Shown here piece after piece: positions 7,807-15,875 of a stretch of 64,000 bases of DNA. The stretch lies in NCBI RefSeq assembly GCF_000425365.1, contig NZ_AUDH01000015.1, forward strand, positions 19,209 through 83,208, in the 5' to 3' direction. The DNA comes from Rubritepida flocculans DSM 14296 (GTDB lineage: Bacteria > Pseudomonadota > Alphaproteobacteria > Acetobacterales > Acetobacteraceae). A program made the position numbers and the translations under genes. The notes beneath the pieces are model-generated. The model saw only the letters and a list, made by a program, of their open reading frames with translations. It had not been told where the DNA came from and made no database searches. Each line of letters opens with the position of its first letter. Positions within the stretch are counted from its first letter, which is position 1.

Positions 7807-9831
7807 GTGTCCAGCACCACGCATCTGCCCCCCGAGATGGACCCCAAGGCGCTCGACGCCGAGACCGCGAAGCGCGTGGAGCGGCTGATCGAGGCCGAGG
7901 AAGGCGTGATGAACCGCCTGGGCGGCGTGATGGGCGTCGTGGCGGTCGGCGTGGCGCTCGCCATGTCGCTGTTCCACCTCTACGCGGCCTGGAGCATCGT
8001 GCCGACCACCACGCTGCGCTTCGCGCATGTGGGCTTCACCATGGTGCTGGGCTTCCTGCTCTATCCGGTGGCGCGCCGCTACCGCGACAGGGTGATGCCC
8101 TGGGATGTCGCGCTGGTGGCGGCGGGGCTCTACGTCACCTGGTATCTCATCTCGGGCGGCGACGACCTGCAGGACCGCATCATCTTCCCCGAGCCGATGG
8201 ACATCGTGGTGGGCTGGCTGCTCATCGCCCTGGTGCTCGAGGTGGCGCGGCGCGCCACGGGGCCGATCATGCCGGTGGTGGCCATCGCCTTCCTGCTCTA
8301 CGCCTTCTTCGGAAATCACCTGCCGCAGCCCTGGACGCATCGCGGCTACGACGCGGAGCGGCTGATCCCGCACCTCTCCATCACGCTGGAGGGCATCTTC
8401 GGCACGGCGGTGGATGTCTCGGCCACGCTGATCATCCTGTTCACGCTCTACGGCGCGATCCTGGCCGCGACGGGGGCGGGCAAGTTCTTCGTGGACTTCT
8501 CCTTCGCGGCCACAGGCGGCAAGCCCACCAGCGCGGGGCGCACCGTGGTGCTCTCGGCCTTCCTGCTGGGCGGACCATCAGGCTCGGGCGTGGCCACCAC
8601 CGTCACCATCGGCAGCGTGGCCTGGCCGATGATGAAGCGCGTGGGCTACACGCCGCAGGATGCGGGCGGGCTGCTGGCCGCGGGCGGCATGGGCGCCATC
8701 CTCTCGCCGCCCATCATGGGGGCGGCGGCCTTCCTGATCGCGGAGTTCCTGAAGATCAGCTACCTCGACGTGCTGATCATGGCGATCATCCCCACCGTGC
8801 TCTACTACGCGGCGCTGCTGTTCATGGTGGAGCTCGACCAGCGGCGCATCCGTGCGAGCGGCGCGCGGCAGGACGACACGCCCATGGCGGTGGAGCGCGT
8901 GGGCGCGATGTTCCGCCGCGGCTGGTACCACTTCACCAGCCTGATCGCGATCGTGGCCTTCATGGCGATGGGCTATTCGGCCACGCTTTCGGTGCTTTAC
9001 GCGATGCTGCTCGCGGTGGCGCTCTCCTTCCTCTCGCGCGAGCATGCGCTGTGGCCGCGCAAGCTGATCCGCACCCTGGCCAGCGGCGCGGAGCAGGCCA
9101 TCGGCATCGCCGCCACCTGCGCGGCGGCGGGCATCATCGTGGGCTGCATCACGCTCACGGGGCTCGGCCTCAAGTTCAGCGACATCGCGATCCAGGCGGC
9201 GGGCGGCTCGCTGATCGTCACGGCGATCTACACGGGGCTGATCGTCTGGATCGTCGGCCTCGCGGTGCCGGTGACGGCGAGCTACATCATCTGCGCGGTG
9301 GTGGCCGCGCCGGCGCTGATCAAGCTCGGCGTGCCCGACTACGCGGCGCACATGTTCATCTTCTACTACGCGGTGCTCTCGGAGGTCTCTCCGCCCACGG
9401 CGCTGAGCCCCTTCGCGGCCGCCGCGATCACCGGCGGCGGGCCCTACCGCACCACGCTGATGGCGTGGAAGTACACGCTGCCCGCCTTCGTGCTGCCCTT
9501 CGTCTTCGTCACCGACCCCCAGGGCGTCGCGCTGCTGCTGAACTTCCTGCCCGGCATGGGCTGGATGGACGCGGTGTGGCAGGTGCTCTTCGCCACGCTC
9601 GGCCTCGCGGCGCTGGCCTCGGCGACCCAGGGCTACGGGCTGCGGCCCATGGCGGGGTGGGAGCGCTGGCTGATGGCGCTGGCGGGGCTGCTGATGGTGT
9701 TCCCCGCCATCGTCGAGGCGGTGGCGGCCGACAGCATCCCCGCCCCGCACTGGGTGGGGCTGGGGCTCGGGCTGCTGCTGCTCGGGCAGCAATATGCGCG
9801 GCGCGGGCGGGCCGCGGCCAGCACGGGATGA
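7807..9831 (+). CDS. TRAP transporter permease, fused DctQM type (TAXI system)
   Basis: This is a polytopic inner-membrane protein of about 674 residues, combining the small 4-helix and large 12-helix TRAP subunits. Segments such as GPSGSGVATTVTIGSVAWPMMKR (here given in parts: GPSGSGVATT, then MMKRVGYTPQDAGG) and SEVSPPTALSPFAAAAITGG are typical of the large subunit. The upstream in-frame ATG lies inside the preceding gene, so the start is placed at GTG 7807, which has AAAGG nearby; ATG 7837 is an alternative. Its TGA stop overlaps a repeat palindrome. Confidence 0.9.
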   Translation: MSSTTHLPPEMDPKALDAETAKRVERLIEAEEGVMNRLGGVMGVVAVGVALAMSLFHLYAAWSIVPTTTLRFAHVGFTMVLGFLLYPVARRYRDRVMPWDVALVAAGLYVTWYLISGGDDLQDRIIFPEPMDIVVGWLLIALVLEVARRATGPIMPVVAIAFLLYAFFGNHLPQPWTHRGYDAERLIPHLSITLEGIFGTAVDVSATLIILFTLYGAILAATGAGKFFVDFSFAATGGKPTSAGRTVVLSAFLLGGPSGSGVATTVTIGSVAWPMMKRVGYTPQDAGGLLAAGGMGAILSPPIMGAAAFLIAEFLKISYLDVLIMAIIPTVLYYAALLFMVELDQRRIRASGARQDDTPMAVERVGAMFRRGWYHFTSLIAIVAFMAMGYSATLSVLYAMLLAVALSFLSREHALWPRKLIRTLASGAEQAIGIAATCAAAGIIVGCITLTGLGLKFSDIAIQAAGGSLIVTAIYTGLIVWIVGLAVPVTASYIICAVVAAPALIKLGVPDYAAHMFIFYYAVLSEVSPPTALSPFAAAAITGGGPYRTTLMAWKYTLPAFVLPFVFVTDPQGVALLLNFLPGMGWMDAVWQVLFATLGLAALASATQGYGLRPMAGWERWLMALAGLLMVFPAIVEAVAADSIPAPHWVGLGLGLLLLGQQYARRGRAAASTG

Positions 9832-9859
9832 TACGGTCGGCGTGACCGCCGCCCGTATC
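9830..9859 (+). repeat. Composite palindromic repeat, isolated P1 palindrome
   Basis: This is a 30-bp P1 palindrome (arms GATACGGTCGGC and GCCGCCCGTATC) with no central hairpin or module C after it. Its first two bases are the last two bases of the TRAP permease TGA stop. An IS630 transposase remnant lies between it and the next repeat copy (10172-10297), so this may be the left part of an element separated by insertion. Confidence 0.75.
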
Positions 9860-9924
9860 ACCCGCCTCTGGGCCGCGCGCGGTCTGGCCGCGGGGCTGGC
9901 GCTGCCTGCCGCGCACCAGCGACC

Positions 9925-10149
9925 ATGAGCGCGCCCCCCGCCACAAACACGCCGCTGCTGCCGCTGCCCTGCGCACGCGAGGCGAACCCGGTCGAGAACA
10001 GCCGGGCCTTCCTGCGCACCCACACGCTCGGCAACCGTGTGCTCGACAGCGACGACGCCATCGGCAACGCCCCCTGCGACGCCTGGAACCGGCTCGCCAA
10101 TCAGCCTGAGCGCATCGCCGCCATCGCCTCACGCGCCTGGGCGGAGGTC
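9925..10149 (+). pseudogene. IS630-family transposase C-terminal remnant
   Basis: The frame reads TPLLPLPCAREANPVENSRA, then FLRTHTLGNRVLDSDDAI, CDAWNRL and RAWAEV. This follows the C-terminus of IS630 transposases, where LPPYSPELNPVEN (with the catalytic Glu), NRVF.SYD.I, CDAWN and DW/WA motifs occur in this order. Only about 70 residues remain of about 340, and the hallmark PPYSPEL is degraded to PCAREA. No start, upstream catalytic Asp or terminal repeats are visible, so it is a dead fragment. It sits between two copies of the composite palindromic repeat. Confidence 0.72.
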
Positions 10150-10171
10150 ACGTTCCGACGCCGGGCGCCTC

Positions 10172-10297
10172 ATACCAGCGGCCGCTGCTTCTGACCCCTC
10201 CGAAAGCGGTGCGGCCGCTGGTATGCCTTTGTTTTGGCGCGCAGCCGCCACACCAGCCCTGCGCGCGATACGGTCGGCATGTCATGCCGCCCGTATC
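10172..10297 (-). repeat. Composite palindromic repeat, copy 2 (no central hairpin)
   Basis: This reverse-oriented copy has module C at 10172-10224 (53 bp, arms ATACCAGCGGCCGC and GCGGCCGCTGGTAT), the conserved linker (GCCTTTGTTTTGGCGCGCAG) and P1 at 10267-10297. The central hairpin is absent, making the copy 126 bp. The last two bases of P1 (10296-10297) form part of the TGA stop of the minus-strand SYLF gene. Confidence 0.88.
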
Positions 10298-10985
10298 AGC
10301 GCGCCACGAAGCGCGAGAGCTCGCCGCGCAGCCGGTCGGCGGCCGGGTTGTGGCCCTCGCCGAACAGGACGATCTGCCGCGCGGCCATGTCGCGCCCGTA
10401 ATAGGCGCGGTTCCACTCGCTGCGCGAGGAGAAGAGCGAGCCCTCCAGGCTCAGCCCCGCGAAGAGGCCGCGGGTGCGCGCGATGGTGACGACATCCGCC
10501 CCGCCGAGGGCCGAGGTCAGCGCGCCCTGCACGCCCGCGCCGAGCGTGGCGACGGAGAGGCCGACATCGCCGCCGAAGGTGAACTGGCTGTCGAGCAGGG
10601 CGGAGAGCGCGCGCTCGCTGCGGATGATCATGAGCAGCGCCATGTCCTGCACGCCGATCTGCAGGCCGAAGCCCGCGCCGCCCAGGGCGAAGAAGGCGGG
10701 CGAGGTCCAGCTTCCATCGGCCATGCGGCCCAGCATCACGCAGCCGCCGCCGCGCCCGCCGAAGAAGAAGCCGGCGCGGAAGATGCGCGGGCAGACCACC
10801 ACGCCGCGCGCCTCGCGCAGCAGGTTGCGCGCCTGCTGCTCGAGGCCCGGCTCGCCGAAGGCCAGCAGCTCGGGGAGCGCAAGGGTCGCCTGGTCCACCA
10901 GCGCCTGCGATTCCTGCAGCGCATCGGCGCGGGCGGTGGGCGCGGCGCAGAGCAGGAGGGCGGCGAACAGGGCGCGGCGGAGCAT
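10296..10985 (-). CDS. SYLF (Ysc84-like) lipid-binding domain protein, secreted
   Basis: This 229-residue protein has a signal peptide (MLRRALFAALLLCAAPTARA) and one SYLF domain. The region ARGVVVCPRIFRAGFFFGG, then GGGCVMLGR and SWTSPAFFALGG, is the family core, and WNRAYYGR is near the end. SYLF domains bind phosphoinositides in eukaryotes; the role of bacterial exported forms is unknown. The ATG at 10985 follows TGAGGTCC. It lies 8 bases after a paralogue on the same strand and is probably cotranscribed. Its stop codon is shared with the repeat palindrome. Confidence 0.88.
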   Translation of the reverse strand: MLRRALFAALLLCAAPTARADALQESQALVDQATLALPELLAFGEPGLEQQARNLLREARGVVVCPRIFRAGFFFGGRGGGCVMLGRMADGSWTSPAFFALGGAGFGLQIGVQDMALLMIIRSERALSALLDSQFTFGGDVGLSVATLGAGVQGALTSALGGADVVTIARTRGLFAGLSLEGSLFSSRSEWNRAYYGRDMAARQIVLFGEGHNPAADRLRGELSRFVAR

Positions 10986-10993
10986 GGCGGACC

Positions 10994-11806
10994 TCAGCGG
11001 GGCGGGGGCGGGAGCGGCGTGCGGCTCACGCCGCCCGAAGGCGCGCGCGCGGCCTGCTGGGCGCGGCGCGGCGCGGCCCCCGCGATGGGGGCGGGGGCGG
11101 CGGCGGGCTCGGCCGCGGCGGCGCGGGCGGGCTGGCCGCCGAAGCGCAGCAGCGCGGCGCGCAGCGGGTCCGCGCCGGGGTTGTGGGCGGCCATGTTCAC
11201 CACGATGTCCCGCGCGCCGACATCGCGGCCGTAATAGGCCCGATTCCATTCGGGCTGCGCGTTGATCACCGCGCCCTCGATGGCGAGGCCGGCGAACAGC
11301 CCGCGCGAGCGCGAGAAGGCCAGGATGTCGGCGCCGAGATTGGTCGTCGTCGCGCCCTCCACCGAGCCGCCGAGCGTGGCCAGGGCGAGGGAGGCGTCCG
11401 CCCCCAGCTTGAACTGGTTGTCGATCACCGCGTTCAGGGCGCGGTCGTTCATCAGCAGCAGCAGGGTCTGGCTGTCCTGGATGCCGGCCTGGAAGCCGAT
11501 GCTGCCCGAGCCGATGGCGTAGAAGGCCGGCGAGGACCAGGAGCCCGCGGCGTCGCGCCCCACCAGCACGCAGCCTCCGCCCTCGCCGCCGGCGAAGAAG
11601 GCGGCGCGGAAGGTGCGCGGGCAGACCAGCACGCCGCGCGCGCGGCGAAGGGCGGAGGCGGCGTCCAGCCGGTCATGCTCCTCCATCAGGATGTCCTGGA
11701 CGGTGAGCGCCGCGCGGTCCACCAGCGCCTGGGGCGCGTTGCGCGTCGGTTCGCCGGCGCAGGCCGCGAGCAGCGCGGCGGCGGCGAGAAGGATCAGATG
11801 GCGCAT
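10994..11806 (-). CDS. SYLF domain lipoprotein
   Basis: This 270-residue paralogue of the next gene starts with a lipoprotein signal (MRHLILLAAAALLAAC, lipobox Cys16), indicating membrane anchoring. The SYLF core motifs (ARGVLVCPRTFRAAFFAGGE, GGGCVLVGR, SWSSPAFYAIGS) and WNRAYYGRD are present. The C-terminal 60 residues are a Pro/Ala-rich tail not found in the paralogue. The shared block order shows tandem duplication, followed by one copy becoming a lipoprotein and the other a soluble exported form. Confidence 0.88.
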   Translation of the reverse strand: MRHLILLAAAALLAACAGEPTRNAPQALVDRAALTVQDILMEEHDRLDAASALRRARGVLVCPRTFRAAFFAGGEGGGCVLVGRDAAGSWSSPAFYAIGSGSIGFQAGIQDSQTLLLLMNDRALNAVIDNQFKLGADASLALATLGGSVEGATTTNLGADILAFSRSRGLFAGLAIEGAVINAQPEWNRAYYGRDVGARDIVVNMAAHNPGADPLRAALLRFGGQPARAAAAEPAAAPAPIAGAAPRRAQQAARAPSGGVSRTPLPPPPR

Positions 11807-11953
11807 GAGTTTCCCCCGATAACTCCCGCACGGGGCGCGATTCTAGACGGGGTTGTGGCGTGCCGGAAGCGATTTCGGGGCGAGGGCGGGGCGGCGGGCG
11901 GCCTGTCCTGGGCGCGATGCCCTTTGCGCAGGGAGGACGCCGCGCCGCGGGCG

Positions 11954-12577
11954 TCAGCCCGGCCAGAAGGGCTCCTCGTTCACCGACACCACGCGCCAGT
12001 CGCGCCCATGCTTCTCCAGCGTGGTGACGGAGAGGTTCTTCACCGAGAACATCAGCGCGCGGTGCGCGTCGAGGTCCATCGCGTGCGCCAGGGCGGCGCG
12101 GATGCTGCCGCCATGGGCGATGACGACGCTCTCGCCCCCGGCCGCAGCCAGACGCTCGATCACGGGGCCCACGCGGCGGCGCACATCGTCCAGGCTCTCG
12201 CCGCCGGGCGGGCGCTCATGCGCGGCGTGGGGCCAGAAGGGGTGGGGCGGGTGGCGCAGCCGCTCGGTCAGCGCCTCGTGGGAGATGCCCTGCCATTCGC
12301 CCAGCGCCTGCTCGGCCAGGTCGGGCTCGATGGCGATCTCCTGCGCCGGATAGCCGGCGGCGAAGATGGCGGCCGCCGTGGCGCGGGTGCGCGAGAGCGG
12401 CGTGGCCACCCAGCGCGCCGGGCGCGGCAGCCGCGCGGCCAGCCAGCGATACAGCGCCGCCTCCTGCCGCAGCGCCCTCTCGCACAGCGCCACGTCCATG
12501 TTGCCGTAGAGCACGGCGCGGGCGGAGGGCTCGACCAGGGCGTGGCGGATCAGGTGCAGGCGGGCCGGGGCGGTCAT
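11954..12577 (-). CDS. Histidine phosphatase (phosphoglycerate mutase-like) family protein
   Basis: This 207-residue cytoplasmic phosphatase has the RH motif near the N-terminus (LHLIRHALVEP, Arg11-His12) and the second histidine in VVIAHGGS. The acidic segment GEWQG follows the family pattern of alpha-ribazole phosphatase and broad-specificity phosphatases. The substrate cannot be read from sequence. The gene is divergent from ampG with only 47 bases between starts, so promoters must be compact. Confidence 0.87.
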   Translation of the reverse strand: MTAPARLHLIRHALVEPSARAVLYGNMDVALCERALRQEAALYRWLAARLPRPARWVATPLSRTRATAAAIFAAGYPAQEIAIEPDLAEQALGEWQGISHEALTERLRHPPHPFWPHAAHERPPGGESLDDVRRRVGPVIERLAAAGGESVVIAHGGSIRAALAHAMDLDAHRALMFSVKNLSVTTLEKHGRDWRVVSVNEEPFWPG

Positions 12578-12624
12578 CCCTGTGATGTAGCGAAGCGCCC
12601 CGCCGCCTGATAGCGAAGCGCCGC

Positions 12625-13896
12625 ATGGCCGCCCTGCTCCGTGACCGCCGCTTCCTGATCCTGCTCGCCCTCGGCTTCGCGGCCGGGGTGCCGCTGCCGC
12701 TGACGGGCTTCGTGCTGCGGCAATGGTTCAGCGAGAGCAACCTCAGCCTCGCCGCCATCGGCTTCACGGCGCTGATCGGCCTCGCCTATTCGCTGAAGTT
12801 CCTGTGGTCGCCGGTGATGGACCATGCGCCGCCGCCGCTGTTCCGCCGCCTGGGGCGGCGGCGCGGCTGGCTCGCCTCCATCCAGCCGCCGCTGATGCTC
12901 GCCATCGCGGCGATGGGGCTGACCGACCCGGCGCAGGGCGCGGCGCTGACGGCGGCGGTGGCCGTGCTGGTCGCATTCCTCTCCGCCAGCCAGGACATCG
13001 TGGTGGACGCCTATCGCATCGACATCCTGCAGGAGCAGGATCAGGGCTACGGCTTCGCCTGCTATGTCTGGGGCTATCGCTTCGCGCTGCTGGCGGCCAA
13101 TGCCGGGGCGCTGGGCATGGTCGGGCTGGTGGGGTGGGACGGCGCCTTCCTCTACTGCGCGGGGCTCGTCGGGGTGGGCTTCCTCGCCGTGCTGCTGGCG
13201 CCCGAGCCGCAGGCCCCGCCGCGCGCGGCGATGGGCTGGGCGCGGCGGCTGCGCGTGGCGGTGGTGGATCCGTTCCTGGACTTCATGGGCCGGCGCCACT
13301 GGCTCGCCATCCTGCTCTTCGTCGCGCTGTTCAAGCTGGGCGAGGCGCTGGCCGGCATCATGACCGCGCCCTTCTACCGGCAGCTCGGCTTCACCCGCGG
13401 CGAGGTGGCGGCGGTGGCCAGCGTCTTCGGCCTGGCGATGACGCTGGGCGGCGTGCTGGCGGGGGGCTGGGTCGTCGCCCGAATCGGGACGGGGCGGGCG
13501 CTCGTCGTCACCGGGCTGCTGCAGATGCTCTCGAACCTGATGTATGTGGCGCTCCACCACGCGGGGCGCGACATCGGGATGCTCTACGCCCAGGTGGGGG
13601 TGGAGAACTTCACCGACGGGCTCGCGGATGCGGCCTTCGTGGCCTACCTCACCTCGCTGACCAACCGCGCCTTCAGCGCCACGCAATACGCGCTGCTCTC
13701 CTCGCTGGCGGCGGTGCCGCTGCGGGTGCTCGGCGGCTGGTCCGGCCAATGGGCCGAGGCGCTGGGCTGGACCTGGTTCTTCCTGATGACCACGGCCGCC
13801 GCCCTGCCCGCGCTGTTCCTGATGCTGTTCCTGCTCCGGCGGCTGCCGCCCGCGCCCCCGGCGCCCGCGCGCGCGCTCGGGGTGCAGGACGGGTGA
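12625..13896 (+). CDS. ampG: AmpG-type muropeptide MFS transporter
   Basis: This 423-residue inner-membrane protein has about 12 helices and the AmpG pattern. It begins FAAGVPLPLTGFVLRQW, has SLKFLWSPVMD in the first loop, the conserved ASQDIVVDAYRID segment and a C-terminal GRTNRAFSATQYALLSS-like block (SLTNRAFSATQYALLSSLA). AmpG imports anhydromuropeptides for cell-wall recycling. The TGA stop overlaps a composite palindromic repeat. Confidence 0.88.
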   Translation: MAALLRDRRFLILLALGFAAGVPLPLTGFVLRQWFSESNLSLAAIGFTALIGLAYSLKFLWSPVMDHAPPPLFRRLGRRRGWLASIQPPLMLAIAAMGLTDPAQGAALTAAVAVLVAFLSASQDIVVDAYRIDILQEQDQGYGFACYVWGYRFALLAANAGALGMVGLVGWDGAFLYCAGLVGVGFLAVLLAPEPQAPPRAAMGWARRLRVAVVDPFLDFMGRRHWLAILLFVALFKLGEALAGIMTAPFYRQLGFTRGEVAAVASVFGLAMTLGGVLAGGWVVARIGTGRALVVTGLLQMLSNLMYVALHHAGRDIGMLYAQVGVENFTDGLADAAFVAYLTSLTNRAFSATQYALLSSLAAVPLRVLGGWSGQWAEALGWTWFFLMTTAAALPALFLMLFLLRRLPPAPPAPARALGVQDG

Positions 13897-14056
13897 TACG
13901 GCCGGCGGCTACGCCGGACGTATCTCGCACGCCGGGTTGCCGCCACCCGACGCGGCGCGCCGCGTCGGGGCCCGGTGTGGCGGCTGCGCACCAAAACAAA
14001 GTCATACCAGCGGCCGCACCGGCTTCTCAGGAGTCGAGATCAGCGGCCGCTGGTAT
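13895..14056 (+). repeat. Composite palindromic repeat, copy 3 (alternative central hairpin)
   Basis: P1 (13895-13924) is 30 bp and shares two bases with the ampG stop codon. The central hairpin (13946-13969) is a perfect 24-nt palindrome with arm CCCGACGCGGCG, unrelated in sequence to the CCCATCGAAGC stem of copies 1, 4 and 5 but at the same place. The linker and the 53-bp module C (14004-14056) match the other copies. Confidence 0.9.
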
Positions 14057-14064
14057 GAAACGGA

Positions 14065-14895
14065 TCACCCGCCCGTGGAGAGCTGCTGCTCCTGCCCGCG
14101 CATCGCCCAGCCGATGGTCCGGCGCTCGATGAACTCCGCGATCCAGTAGAGCATGATGCCCATCAGCCCCGTCACGATCAGCCCGGCGAAGACGAGCGGC
14201 ACGTCGAAGCGGGAGGAGGCGACCATCATCAGCCGCCCGATGCCCGCGTTGGGCGCCACGCTCTCGGCGATGATGGCGCCGACGAAGGCCACCGTGATGG
14301 CCACCTTCAGCGAGGCGAAGAAATAGGGCATGGCCCGCGGCAGGCCCACCTTGCGGATGATGTCCACCGGCCGTGCGCCCAGCGCGCGCAGCACGTCGCG
14401 CAGCTCGGGCTCCACGGTCGCGATGCCGGTGGCGACATTCACCACGATCGGGAAGAAGCTGATCAGGAAGGCGGTGATGATGGCCGGCCAGATGCCGATG
14501 CCGAACCAGACGATCAGCACCGGCACCACCGCCACCTTGGGGATGGAGTTGAAGGCGATCAGCAGCGGGTAGAGCCCCTTGTACACCAGGGTGGAGCTGC
14601 CGATGGCGATGCCGAGCAGCAGCCCCCCCACCACCGCCAGCGCGAAGCCCGCCAGCGTGGTGCCGAGGGTGACCAGGCTGTCGTCCATCAGCGGCTTCCA
14701 CCAGCGCACCGCCGCGGCCCAGACATCGGTGGGGGCGGGCAGGATGAAGGTGGAGATGCCGAACACCTCGACCAGGATTTCCCAGAGCAGGAAGGCGCCG
14801 ATCAGCACCATCCAGGGCAGCCAGGCCTGCAGGCGGCGCTGGCGGCGGGCCGCCGCCGCCATGGCTTCGAGGCGGGCTTGCGCGCGGGTGGACAT
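14065..14895 (-). CDS. ABC transporter permease (nitrate/sulfonate/taurine type)
   Basis: This 276-residue inner-membrane permease of the SsuC/TauC family has about 6 helices. The cytoplasmic coupling loop ELRDVLRALGARPVDIIRKV contains the EAA-like motif (family pattern EAA-x3-G). The start ATG at 14895 overlaps the ATPase TGA stop by one base, so translation is coupled. It works with the ATPase and binding protein encoded upstream. Confidence 0.92.
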   Translation of the reverse strand: MSTRAQARLEAMAAAARRQRRLQAWLPWMVLIGAFLLWEILVEVFGISTFILPAPTDVWAAAVRWWKPLMDDSLVTLGTTLAGFALAVVGGLLLGIAIGSSTLVYKGLYPLLIAFNSIPKVAVVPVLIVWFGIGIWPAIITAFLISFFPIVVNVATGIATVEPELRDVLRALGARPVDIIRKVGLPRAMPYFFASLKVAITVAFVGAIIAESVAPNAGIGRLMMVASSRFDVPLVFAGLIVTGLMGIMLYWIAEFIERRTIGWAMRGQEQQLSTGG

Positions 14896-15695
14896 CAGGC
14901 GACCTCCTCGCCCTTCCGGGCGGCGGCGATATAGGCCCGCAAATCCGCGACCAGCGCGGTGAACTCGGGCAGGAAGGTGGTCTCCATGGTGCGGGGGCGC
15001 GGAAAATCCACGCGGCGCTCGGCGATGATGCGCCCGGGGCGCGCGCTCATCACCAGCACCCGGTCGGCGAGGTAGGCGGCCTCGCGCAGATCGTGGGTGA
15101 CGAGGATGACGGTGGGCTTGCGCGCCATCCAGACATTCTGCAGCACGGCCCAGAGATCCTCTCGCGTGAACACGTCGAGCGCGGAGAAGGGCTCGTCCAG
15201 CATCAGCAGCGGCGGCTCGTGGATCAGCGCGCGGCAGAGGCTGGTGCGCTGCTGCATGCCGCCCGAGAGCTGGTAGGGCTGCTTGGCCCCGAAGCCCTCG
15301 AGGCCCACGAGCTTCAGCAGCTCCAGCGCCTTGGCCTCGTACATCGCGCGCTCGCTGCGCAGGCGCTTGCGGTGCGCCGGCACGATCTCGAGCGGCAGCA
15401 TCACGTTCTCGAGGATGGTGCGCCAGGGCAGCAGGGTGGGGTTCTGGAAGGCCATCCCCACCAGGTCGAGCGGCCCGTCCACCTCCTTGTTGCCCACCAG
15501 CACATTGCCGTCGGTGGCGGGCCAGAGGCCGGAGACGAGGCGCAACAGCGTGGACTTGCCGCAGCCCGAGGGGCCGACGACGGCGACGAACTCGCCCTGC
15601 TGCACCTCCAGCGAGCAGCCCTCCAGCGCGAGCGTGCCCTCCACGCCGCCATAGCGCATGGCGACATTGTCGATCTGGACGAAGGCGTTGCTCAT
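14895..15695 (-). CDS. ABC transporter ATP-binding protein (nitrate/sulfonate/taurine type)
   Basis: This 266-residue ATPase has Walker A GPSGCGKST at 41-49, the Q-loop FQNPTLLPWRT, the signature LSGGMQQR, Walker B LLMLDEPFSALD and the H-loop VTHD. This matches SsuB/TauB-type ATPases. The start at 15695 (MSNAFVQIDNV) begins the domain; the frame is open further upstream but without homology. It is the second gene of a binding protein-ATPase-permease set. Confidence 0.93.
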   Translation of the reverse strand: MSNAFVQIDNVAMRYGGVEGTLALEGCSLEVQQGEFVAVVGPSGCGKSTLLRLVSGLWPATDGNVLVGNKEVDGPLDLVGMAFQNPTLLPWRTILENVMLPLEIVPAHRKRLRSERAMYEAKALELLKLVGLEGFGAKQPYQLSGGMQQRTSLCRALIHEPPLLMLDEPFSALDVFTREDLWAVLQNVWMARKPTVILVTHDLREAAYLADRVLVMSARPGRIIAERRVDFPRPRTMETTFLPEFTALVADLRAYIAAARKGEEVA

Positions 15696-15875
15696 GCGGG
15701 GGTCTCGGGCGGGCGGGAATCTCGGCGCATCCCTGGCGCGTAGCAGGGGCGGGGCGCGGGGGCCAAGCGGGGCGGGGCGGCGCGGCGTCGCCCCCGGGCG
15801 CCGCGCTGCCCGAAAATCGGGCAGAGCGGCCGGGAACAGGGCAGGGCGCGGGCGGCGGCCCGCCCGCAAGACGGA

